Shown one piece after another: positions 1-5,600 of a stretch of 9,525 nucleotides of DNA. This DNA is from Verrucomicrobiota bacterium (GTDB lineage: Bacteria; Verrucomicrobiota; Verrucomicrobiia; Chthoniobacterales; UBA10450). The position numbers were made by a program, and so were the translations under genes. Every line of letters begins with the position of its first letter. Within the stretch, counting starts at the first letter, position 1. Under the pieces are notes generated by a model. That model was not told the origin of the DNA, ran no database searches, and saw only the letters and a program-made list of their open reading frames with translations. The stretch lies in contig QHQV01000054.1 of NCBI GenBank assembly GCA_003219945.1, positions 292-9,816 on the forward strand. Reading direction: 5' to 3'.

Positions 1-733
1 TGTTCATGTTCCCCATCACTTTCACTCGCGAAATCACCGGCAGAGCGAGATGTCGCGGCGGTGGCGACATTTCGTAAAGCGCGCCATCGACTCGGTAGCG
101 GATTTTGAATTCATTTTCGAACGGCTCGAAGTGAATGTCGCTCGCGCGGTCCTGGATCGCCTGATAAAGAATGAGATCCACAAAACGGATGATCGGTGTT
201 GCGTTCGCCTCGGCTTCAACTGCTGCTTCGCCATCGGTCTCGCGCAATTGCAGCGCTTCGCCGGCTTCGCCGAGCTGCTTGAGCACTTCCTCCATGCTCG
301 TCGTGTCGGTGCCGTAATATTGTTTAATCAGTTCTTCGATTTGCTCTGGCGGCGAGACCATTACCTGTATCTCTTTGCCAAGTGCGAAACGCAGGTCTTC
401 GGCAATCTGAACATCAAACGGATCGACCAGCGCCACGCGCAGCGTGGTTTCGCTCATGTCAATCGGCAGCGCGCCGTGCAACCGCGCCAGTCCGCTAGGA
501 ATGAAACGCAAAATCTCCGGCGCGATCTCGCGTTCGCTCAAATCGACGAATTCCGTGCCCAAGCCGTTGGCAATGGTTTCATAAAAGCTCGGCTCATCGA
601 TAAAGCCGCCGTCGATCATCGCTTGCGCCACCGATTTTCCGTTCAATTCCACTTCGCTCAACACGTCGTCCGCCTGCGACGGTTGCAGTACGCGCTGCTC
701 AACGAAAAATTCGGCGAGTTGTTTTTCAGTCAT
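1..733 (-). CDS. pilB: PilB/GspE-family secretion ATPase, second tandem copy (N-terminal part, cut by left window edge)
   Basis: Hexameric AAA+-like ATPase of the type IV pilus / type II secretion class, expected at the cytoplasmic face of the inner membrane, where it drives pilin or pseudopilin polymerisation. Only the first 244 residues are in the window. They begin MTEKQLAEFFVEQ and contain the N-terminal MshEN/GspE_N region (about residues 5-145, ending in KQYYGTD), an acidic linker (about 145-178), then the start of the ATPase domain with the family signature ASDIHFEP at 197-204 and RYRVDG at 212-217. The Walker boxes lie beyond the edge. The ATG (complement 731-733) is chosen by alignment with the neighbouring paralogue. 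A purine-rich GAGAAG lies about 6 nt upstream. The frame stays open upstream to position 952, but that stretch encodes the tail of a broken transposase, so a longer start would be wrong. Whether it serves pili or secretion cannot be told here. Confidence 0.9.
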   Translation of the reverse strand, partial: MTEKQLAEFFVEQRVLQPSQADDVLSEVELNGKSVAQAMIDGGFIDEPSFYETIANGLGTEFVDLSEREIAPEILRFIPSGLARLHGALPIDMSETTLRVALVDPFDVQIAEDLRFALGKEIQVMVSPPEQIEELIKQYYGTDTTSMEEVLKQLGEAGEALQLRETDGEAAVEAEANATPIIRFVDLILYQAIQDRASDIHFEPFENEFKIRYRVDGALYEMSPPPRHLALPVISRVKVMGNMN

Positions 734-748
734 GATTGGCTTCTCTGG

Positions 749-791
749 GTAGCGCACGCGTCGCGCGTGCTGGTTTCGGCGTCCCGCCGAA
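749..791 (+). repeat. REP-type repeat, left copy
   Basis: It begins GTAGCGCACGCGTC and ends in a perfect hairpin at 774-792 (stem TTTCGGCG, 3-nt loop). It matches the right copy (1298-1340, opposite strand) at 35 of 43 positions. Six of the eight differences fall in the hairpin or the bases next to it, and the hairpin pairs perfectly in both copies. It lies inside the transposase 3' region and ends 15 bp from the pilB start codon. Confidence 0.75.
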
Positions 792-1297
792 ATGAACTTG
801 TCATGCTGGGTCCAGATCCACGAATAACCTTCATTCTGCTTGGCCACTCCGGAATCCCATGTATGGCGCAACATGTAATGAAACTTCTCTTGCAGGTCGC
901 GATCCGACCGCACAAATCGATCGAACTGTTCCTTCTGCCAGACAAATCCGCTTTACTCTCGAGCTCGTTAATTTTATGTGCCGAAAACGATTTGATTGAA
1001 TGCATCAAGTCACTCGGCCAGAAGAAGATGCTTCCGTTATCGTCGTTGTTTTTTGGCCACGGTTGGAACAGCAGATGCACATGGTCAGACATCACGCAGG
1101 CAGCAAACAGTTCGTAGCGCTGGCTCTGAAAATGACGCAAGGAATCCAGCACGATCGTTCGTGCTTTGGGTGAGAGGCAACGCCCTGATCTCATGGTGAA
1201 GGTTGTAGCGTAAATCGCCCAAGCTCTCTCGAAATGTGGCAGACGCCGACGGGAGTACCGAGCGCCCGCGGTTTGGTTCGTCTCAACAGAAGTCCGC

Positions 1298-1340
1298 GAC
1301 GGCGTGACGCCGTCGCCAACACGCGAGACGCGTGCGCTAC
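1298..1340 (-). repeat. REP-type repeat, right copy
   Basis: Inverted partner of the repeat at 749-791. Read on the minus strand it starts GTAGCGCACGCGTC and ends in a hairpin. On the plus strand the hairpin covers 1296-1316: a 9-bp stem GCGACGGCG with a 3-nt loop. It lies just upstream of the conserved transposase coding region and is translated as the N-terminal tail of that reading frame. Confidence 0.75.
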
Positions 1341-1364
1341 CCGATCTCGAGCCTGCTGCGCTCA

Positions 1365-3068
1365 TCAGCTCACGTCGCCGACAGTGATGGAAATGACCTC
1401 CTCGGCCGAAGTCAGGCCGGCCAATACCTTGCGCACGCCGTCTTCGCGCAATGTTCGCATCCCGAGTTCGCGTGCTCGGTGTCTAAGAACAAACGTCGAG
1501 GTGCGCTTATTGATCATGTGTCGCACTTCGTCGTCGATCACAAAAACTTCGAATATGCCCATTCGTCCTTTGTAGCCGATCTGACGGCACAGTTCGCAGC
1601 CGACTGGCCTCATGACCTGAGCTTCTGAAAGCTGAGCAGGCTCAATGCCAAGCGCGCGCAACTCGGTGTCCGTAAGTTCGCCCGGTTGTTTGCAGTTGTT
1701 ACAGAGCCGCCGGATTAGCCTTTGCGCCATGACTGCGCGGACTGAGGATGCGACGAGAAACGGCTGCACGCCCAGGTCAATTAAGCGCGCAACAGCAGAC
1801 GGTGCGTCGTTGGTGTGCAGCGTACTAAAAACAAGATGACCGGTGAGACTCGCGTTTGTTGCGATGCTCGCCGTCTCAAGATCGCGAATTTCGCCGATCA
1901 TGATGATGTTCGGCGCCTGGCGCAGGATCGAACGCAACGCAGCTGGGAACGTCATACCGATCTCCGTATTGACCTGCACCTGGTTGATGCCTGTCATCTG
2001 GTACTCGATCGGCTCTTCCACGGTGATGATTTTGCGGTCCGGTTTGTTGATGTAATTGAGGCAGGCGTAGAGCGTCGTCGTTTTTCCCGAGCCTGTCGGT
2101 CCAGTCACCAGGACAATTCCATCCGCCAGCCTCATCAGGCGCTCGAACGTTTCCTGGTCGTCCGAGAAAAATCCAAGCTCCGGCAATCCAAGCTTCAAAC
2201 TTGATTTATCGAGAATACGCAAAACCATGCTCTCGCCGTGATTTGTGGGCATGGTCGAAACGCGAAGGTCGACCGGCTTCTTTTTAATCCTTACTTGGAT
2301 CCGGCCATCCTGCGGCAGGCGTTTCTCCGCGATGCTCATCGAGCCGGTCATGATCTTGAGTCGGCTAATGATGGCTGATTGCAGACGCTTCGGAGGCGAC
2401 TGCATTTCCTGCAGCACGCCGTCGACGCGAAATCGGACCCGAAACTTTTTGTCCATCGGTTCCAGGTGAATGTCACTCGCACCGGCGCGGTGCGCCTCGA
2501 TGAGTAACATCGAAACGAGCCGGATAATCGGCGCGTCTGCTTCATCGATTGGGCTCGCTTGCGTGCCATCTCCAATTTCCAAACCAAGATCGATTTCTTC
2601 GCCAATTTGTTTTTGCAGGACGTCCGCCGCTTCATCGGCCGTGCCGTAGTATTTGATCAGCGCTTCGCGAATTTTTTTTGGGCTAGTGCAAACGAGTTCC
2701 AAGTCGCGTTGGAGCAGAAAACCCAAGCTGTCGATGGTATCGATGTCTAACGGGTTGCCGACTGCGACCACGAGTCCGCTCTCACCGAACGCGACCGGAA
2801 TTACTTTGAAGCGCCGCGCGTCTTCTCCCCGGATCTCGTTGATCACCTGCGGCGGAATGATCATGGTGGAGATGTCGATCCAATCCATGTGCGCTTGCGC
2901 CGCGAGCGTGCGCGAGACGTCCACCTCGGACAGCGCGCCATCATTAATCAAAACCTCGAGCACGCCGGGCTCGCCGTTCAGACGCGAGCGCGCGCTATCG
3001 ATTTGCTTGCGGGTGAGAAGTCCGCCATCGTGGAGAACTCCGAGCACGTAATCTTCGTTGTATTGCAC
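1365..3068 (-). CDS. pilB: PilB/GspE-family type IV pilus assembly / type II secretion ATPase, first tandem copy
   Basis: A complete 567-residue protein, the usual size for PilB. It has an N-terminal MshEN/GspE_N region (about 10-145, ending in IKYYGTAD), a linker, then the ATPase core: ASDIHLEP at 197-204, Walker A GPTGSGKTT at 323-331, Asp box EEPIEY at 351-356, Walker B region NIIMIGEIRD at 387-396, and His box STLHTNDA at 415-422. Zinc-binding cysteine pairs at 456/459 and 491/494 are typical of PilB/GspE and absent from the retraction ATPase PilT. All catalytic motifs are intact, so it should be active at the inner membrane in pilus extension or secretion. The start is GTG, with no clear Shine-Dalgarno sequence, and it aligns with the start of the second copy. 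Its TGA overlaps the ATG of the following transposase frame. Whether the system is a pilus or a type II secretion system cannot be settled from the ATPase alone. Confidence 0.95.
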   Translation of the reverse strand: MQYNEDYVLGVLHDGGLLTRKQIDSARSRLNGEPGVLEVLINDGALSEVDVSRTLAAQAHMDWIDISTMIIPPQVINEIRGEDARRFKVIPVAFGESGLVVAVGNPLDIDTIDSLGFLLQRDLELVCTSPKKIREALIKYYGTADEAADVLQKQIGEEIDLGLEIGDGTQASPIDEADAPIIRLVSMLLIEAHRAGASDIHLEPMDKKFRVRFRVDGVLQEMQSPPKRLQSAIISRLKIMTGSMSIAEKRLPQDGRIQVRIKKKPVDLRVSTMPTNHGESMVLRILDKSSLKLGLPELGFFSDDQETFERLMRLADGIVLVTGPTGSGKTTTLYACLNYINKPDRKIITVEEPIEYQMTGINQVQVNTEIGMTFPAALRSILRQAPNIIMIGEIRDLETASIATNASLTGHLVFSTLHTNDAPSAVARLIDLGVQPFLVASSVRAVMAQRLIRRLCNNCKQPGELTDTELRALGIEPAQLSEAQVMRPVGCELCRQIGYKGRMGIFEVFVIDDEVRHMINKRTSTFVLRHRARELGMRTLREDGVRKVLAGLTSAEEVISITVGDVS

Positions 3069-3089
3069 CTGGGGAAAAACGCTGCGCCC

Positions 3090-3117
3090 AGTTTAGCGTA
3101 AACCGGCTTTATTTCCA
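3090..3117 (-). promoter_or_regulatory. Putative sigma70-type promoter for the pilB pair
   Basis: On the minus strand: -35-like TGGAAA (3112-3117), 16-bp spacer, -10-like TAAACT (3090-3095). Each hexamer matches consensus at 4 of 6. Transcription would start near 3083, about 15 nt before the GTG start. This is a weak match, supported mainly by position. Confidence 0.3.
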
Positions 3118-3166
3118 GCAGTGCCGACCCGACGCGACAAAAGTACTCCCGAGGCTTACCGCAAAT

Positions 3167-3349
3167 CTACTTCACACTTGTTGTGATCACTTCCAGGATA
3201 CTTGCATCGGCATTTGGCACATACAGAGTAGAATCATCCGGCCCGACAGTTACGTTGCGTGGGAAGGCATCATTTGCATACGCGGGAATAGTTTGTTTTA
3301 CGGTGCTGAAGGCAAGTTGAAACTGTCGGATGACTAATCGAGGAGGTCC
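3167..3349 (-). pseudogene. C-terminal remnant of a beta-propeller (YVTN/NHL-like) protein
   Basis: An open stretch of 60 codons between TAA (3350-3352) and TAG (3167-3169) with no ATG start. Its last 40 or so residues read like the final blade of a secreted YVTN/NHL-type beta-propeller: IPAYANDAFPRNVTVGPDD, then STLYVPNADASILEVITTS and the C-terminal VK. The pattern P-R-x-V-x-V-x-P-D-x-x-x-L-Y-V-x-N ... V-I is characteristic of such blades. Upstream of about 3316 the match fades and the frame soon stops, so the rest of the gene has been lost. It lies directly 3' of tRNA-Asp on the same strand. The family assignment comes from recognising the motif and is moderately sure; the function of the ancestral protein is unknown. 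Confidence 0.5.
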
Positions 3350-3405
3350 TTACGAGCAGGGGAGCAACTTGTCGAGTCGCTTTTCACGGGCCGATAAAAC
3401 AACTC

Positions 3406-3479
3406 CGGAGCCTACGGGGCTCGAACCCGCAACCTCCGCCGTGACAGGGCGGCGCTCTAACCAATTGAGCTAAGGCTCC
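3406..3479 (-). tRNA. tRNA-Asp (anticodon GTC)
   Basis: A complete 74-nt cloverleaf can be drawn: acceptor GGAGCCT/AGGCTCC, D stem GCTC/GAGC with loop AATTGGTTA, anticodon stem CCGCC/GGCGG around loop CTGTCAC (anticodon GTC), variable AGGTT, T stem GCGGG/CCCGT (last pair G-T) around TTCGAAC, discriminator G73. G73 and GTC are aspartate identity elements. The 3' CCA is not encoded. A T-rich stretch (GTTGTTTTAT) follows the 3' end and may help termination. Confidence 0.97.
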
Positions 3480-3493
3480 ACTGGAAGAAACAG

Positions 3494-3522
3494 AGTGTAA
3501 AGGCGCACATCTTCAGTCGCAA
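3494..3522 (-). promoter_or_regulatory. Putative promoter of tRNA-Asp
   Basis: On the minus strand: -35 TTGCGA (3517-3522), 17-bp spacer, -10 TACACT (3494-3499), ending 14 bp before the tRNA. Each hexamer is 4 of 6 to consensus, with ideal spacing. The same -35 hexamer TTGCGA occurs in the putative arc promoter. Confidence 0.45.
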
Positions 3523-3541
3523 CTGCAAGAAGCGTTCGCGA

Positions 3542-3616
3542 GGTAGGGCGCGCCACTCCGTGCGAGCCGCTTGTTGTGATCCGAAGCGCGACGGACAGAG
3601 AACTGGCCGCCCTACC
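3542..3616. repeat. 75-bp element with terminal inverted repeats (REP/MITE-like)
   Basis: It begins GGTAGGGCG (3542-3550) and ends with the exact reverse complement CGCCCTACC (3608-3616). With one gap the inverted match extends inward through GCCA. The inside is GC-rich and only partly self-complementary. It sits between the divergent tRNA-Asp and arc promoters. It resembles short dispersed GGTAGGGCG...CGCCCTACC repeats that I remember from Verrucomicrobiota, but only one copy is in this window. Confidence 0.5.
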
Positions 3617-3702
3617 ACTTTTCAACTTGGCGCGGTTCAATCTTTTCGAAACACCGCAGCGCGATCGCGGTTGAACATTTTGTAGATGCGTAGCGTCGAA
3701 CA

Positions 3703-3730
3703 TTGCGAACACGCCTGATGACGGTATAGT
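3703..3730 (+). promoter_or_regulatory. Putative sigma70-type promoter for arc
   Basis: -35 TTGCGA (3703-3708, 4 of 6), 16-bp spacer, -10 TATAGT (3725-3730, 5 of 6). Transcription would begin near 3737, giving a leader of about 25 nt before the arc ATG at 3762. Confidence 0.45.
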
Positions 3731-3761
3731 TAACTCGGTTCGGCGGATTGACCCAAACCAA

Positions 3762-4010
3762 ATGAGCGACGAGCGCAGTGAGGGATTGCAGGGAGGGGAA
3801 GGAGACCCGAGTCCGGAAAATCTTCTCGATTCGTTCGATCAAGCCATCGGATCACTGCCGCCGGGCGATCCAGTTCGGCGTGAATTGTTGCAGCTGCGCC
3901 CGCAGATTCTCGATCAGCAGGAAACGATGGTTGAGGCGCGCCGGATGATTGAGAAGCTTGAGGAAGTCGTCAAAAAAGTGACTTCTCCCGCAAATCGGAT
4001 CGGCACTTAA
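3762..4010 (+). CDS. arc: N-terminal coiled-coil segment of proteasomal ATPase ARC, ended by an in-frame TAA
   Basis: 82 codons from ATG to TAA in the same reading frame as the ARC body that resumes right after the stop. An acidic, flexible start (MSDERSEGLQGGEGD) is followed by a helical stretch at about 40-76 with heptad-like hydrophobics (RRELLQLRPQILDQQ, then RRMIEKLEEVVKKV). This matches the Mpa/ARC coiled coil that captures the Pup-like tag. It ends SPANRIGT, where the first OB fold begins in the family. As it stands the product would be a free coiled coil without ATPase. Together with 4011-5423 it makes about 553 codons, a normal ARC length if the TAA were a sense codon. Read alone it would pass as a hypothetical protein; the continuous frame argues that it is half of a split gene. 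No clear Shine-Dalgarno precedes the ATG. Confidence 0.8.
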   Translation: MSDERSEGLQGGEGDPSPENLLDSFDQAIGSLPPGDPVRRELLQLRPQILDQQETMVEARRMIEKLEEVVKKVTSPANRIGT

Positions 4011-4022
4011 ACCGCGCACATC

Positions 4023-5423
4023 GTGGTTGGCGGCGCCGATTATTATTGCAACGTCGATCCGCGCATACCGCTGTCGAGATTGAAAAAAGGCACACGCGTT
4101 TTGGTCAACGAAGCTTTTGTCATTGTCGGTGATTTGGGGTTCGAGACAGCCGGCCCTGTAACAAAAATTACCGAGGTCATGGGCAAAGACAGATTGCGCG
4201 TGGGCTCGGAACACGGCTTGCATTCGATGGTGCTGCAGCGCTCCTCAGAACTTGCGCACTCCAACTTGAAATCAGGCGATGAAGTCCGCGTTGACTCCAA
4301 TTACCGCATGGCGTTGGAGATGCTCTCGAGCACTAAATCGGACGAATACTACCTCGACACCGTGCCAGAGTTGCCGTGGGAAAAAGTCGGCGGCCAGGAA
4401 GCGGCGCTGCAAGCAATCAAGGACGCGATCGAGTTGCCACTCTTGCATCCTGACCTTTTCACGAGATTTCAGCATGCTACACCGAAAGGTTTTCTGCTTT
4501 ACGGACCGCCCGGCTGCGGCAAAACGCTCATCGGCAAAGCGACTGCATTCAATTTGACGAAGCAACTCGGCGCAAAAACCGGGACTGAGATGCGCGAATA
4601 TTTCATGCACGTGAAAGGTCCCGAGATCCTCAACATGTGGGTAGGCGAATCGGAACGAATGGTGCGCGAAATCTTTGGCACCGCGCGCGAGAAACGAAAA
4701 GAAGGTTTCATGCCGTTCCTTTTTATCGACGAAGCCGAATCGATCCTCGGCACACGACGCGCATCGCGGCACTCGAACATTCTTTCCACGCTGGTGCCGA
4801 TGTTCTGCTCGGAGATGGATGGAATCGATTCGCTCAATGATGTCGTCATCATTCTCGCTTCGAACCGCGCAGATCTGATTGATCCTGCAATTTTGCGTCC
4901 GGGCCGGATCGACCGAAAAATTAAAATCAATCGGCCTGACAAAGATGGCACGCGCGAGATTTACCGCATCTATCTCACGGACAATTTGCCATACGATGGC
5001 GTGCTCGCGAAGGAGGCTGATGGAATCGGTGCGTCGATCGAACGGTTAGTCGAGCGGTTTGTTGACTGGCAATTTGTCCGCCGCGATGAAAATAAATTTT
5101 TGGAAGTAACCCTGCGCAGCGGTCGCAAAGAAACACTTTACCGCAGCGATCTCATCAGCGGTGCAATCATCGCCTCGATCGTGGAGCGCGCGAAAGCGAT
5201 CGCGATTAAACGGGCTATCGGAACTCAACAGGACGAAGGAATTCGCGAAACGGATCTGCAACTCGCCTTCAATGCAGAGTATGCGGAGAACGACATTTTC
5301 CCGGCTACCGACATTACCGAGGATTGGCTCAAGCTGATTGATTACGATCCGGAAAACGTCGTGAAGATTTCACCGGTTAGGCCAGTGTCGGATGCACGCG
5401 TGCGCACAACATCGGTGATCTAA
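4023..5423 (+). CDS. arc: Proteasome-associated AAA+ ATPase (ARC/Mpa), body of the interrupted gene
   Basis: Hexameric unfoldase that threads tagged proteins into the bacterial 20S proteasome. Numbered from the GTG at 4023: two OB-type segments (about 1-60 and 60-105, GGADYYCNVDPRIPLSRL and GDEVRVDSNYRMALEM), linker, then the AAA+ module with Walker A GPPGCGKT at 161-168, pore-loop region NMWVGES at 204-210 (aromatic Trp), Walker B FLFIDEAES at 232-240, sensor region ILASNRADLIDPA and Arg-finger motif LRPGRIDRKI at 291-300. The C-terminus ends RVRTTSVI and lacks the HbYX-like/QYL docking tail of actinobacterial Mpa. The frame is open upstream as TAHI to the TAA at 4008-4010, beyond which the coiled coil follows in the same frame. 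GTG 4023 has no Shine-Dalgarno and falls inside OB1, so it is a formal rather than a likely start. Expression as one protein needs readthrough or a corrected base. dop follows 177 bp later. Confidence 0.92.
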   Translation: MVGGADYYCNVDPRIPLSRLKKGTRVLVNEAFVIVGDLGFETAGPVTKITEVMGKDRLRVGSEHGLHSMVLQRSSELAHSNLKSGDEVRVDSNYRMALEMLSSTKSDEYYLDTVPELPWEKVGGQEAALQAIKDAIELPLLHPDLFTRFQHATPKGFLLYGPPGCGKTLIGKATAFNLTKQLGAKTGTEMREYFMHVKGPEILNMWVGESERMVREIFGTAREKRKEGFMPFLFIDEAESILGTRRASRHSNILSTLVPMFCSEMDGIDSLNDVVIILASNRADLIDPAILRPGRIDRKIKINRPDKDGTREIYRIYLTDNLPYDGVLAKEADGIGASIERLVERFVDWQFVRRDENKFLEVTLRSGRKETLYRSDLISGAIIASIVERAKAIAIKRAIGTQQDEGIRETDLQLAFNAEYAENDIFPATDITEDWLKLIDYDPENVVKISPVRPVSDARVRTTSVI

Positions 5424-5456
5424 TGAGCGTGCAAACGGTGATCCCAGACTGTAGGT

Positions 5457-5471
5457 GAAGCTAACAGCTTC
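5457..5471 (+). other. Short perfect hairpin in the arc-dop gap
   Basis: A perfect stem GAAGCT/AGCTTC with loop AAC, 33 bp after the arc stop, followed by an AT-rich CCCTTATATAT and no T-run. It could be an mRNA stability or attenuation element, or a worn REP copy. It is too short and lacks the U-tract of a normal intrinsic terminator. The rest of 5424-5600 holds no convincing gene. Confidence 0.3.
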
Positions 5472-5600
5472 CCTTATATATGGCCGGACCGACACTTCTC
5501 TCAGCAATCCTGCTACCTTGGCAAACTCGATTATTTATCTGGTGAGCATCTGCGTGAAAGATCGGTGGCAAGGTCGCTACGACAGCAGAGTAGGCTGACA

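Larger units (their letters stand above)
749..1340. mobile_element. REPtron-like element: RAYT gene bounded by inverted REP repeats
   Basis: A 592-bp unit in which the broken RAYT gene lies between two inverted copies of a 43-nt REP-type repeat (749-791 and 1298-1340). Both copies start at the outer edge with GTAGCGCACGCGTC and carry an inner hairpin. It sits exactly at the junction of two tandem pilB-type genes that would otherwise be adjacent. RAYT genes flanked by REPs are an established arrangement. I see no target-site duplication, as expected for Y1 chemistry. The outer boundaries are inferred only from where the two repeats stop matching. Confidence 0.7.
730..1365 (-). pseudogene. REP-associated tyrosine transposase (RAYT, Y1/HUH family), frameshifted
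   Basis: Single-strand transposase of the TnpA_REP (IS200/IS605-related Y1) group, which acts on REP hairpins. Conserved pieces in this frame are RRRLPHFERAWAIYATTF (residues about 39-56) and the HUH metal site DHVHLLF (His95, His97), then SIKSFSAHKINELESK. After Lys138 (complement 952-954) the frame loses homology. Family sequence continues one nucleotide back in the -1 frame: SGFVWQKEQFDRFVRSDRDL, then EKFHYMLRHTWDSG and YSWIWT, down to about 745. The likely catalytic tyrosine (in FHYM, matching the family YI-x-NP helix) is therefore out of frame. One lost A in an A-run (AGTAAAGC for AGTAAAAGC) would explain it. The ATG at 1365 overlaps the upstream pilB stop (TGATG), and the TGA at 730-732 overlaps the next pilB start (ATGA). 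The first 25 or so residues are translated REP sequence, so the native start is unclear. A sequencing error is possible. Confidence 0.85.

Noticed and set aside
50..1117. Long plus-strand open frame of 355 codons opposite pilB and the transposase
   Set aside because: It is a GC-rich antisense shadow. The opposite strand carries clear PilB and RAYT motifs, and this frame shows no recognisable domain.
3243..3329. Inverted 9-mers CCGACAGTT and AACTGTCGG about 70 nt apart
   Set aside because: One copy lies within the propeller coding remnant; there is no supporting structure between them, so probably coincidence.
3177..3581. 12-nt direct repeat CTTGTTGTGATC at 3177-3188 and 3570-3581 flanking tRNA-Asp, considered as attachment sites
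   Set aside because: It does not overlap the tRNA 3' end, no integrase is present, and the content between is only the tRNA and a gene remnant. Chance or shared repeat ancestry is simpler.
4272..4951. Antisense open frames over arc of 166 and 150 codons
   Set aside because: They mirror the strongly conserved AAA+ coding sequence and show no family motifs of their own.
5480..5545. Small ORF MAGPTLLSAILLPWQTRLFIW between arc and dop, considered as a tag or leader peptide
   Set aside because: 21 residues, no Gly-Gly-Glu/Gln tail, and no ribosome site. Nothing supports it beyond being open.
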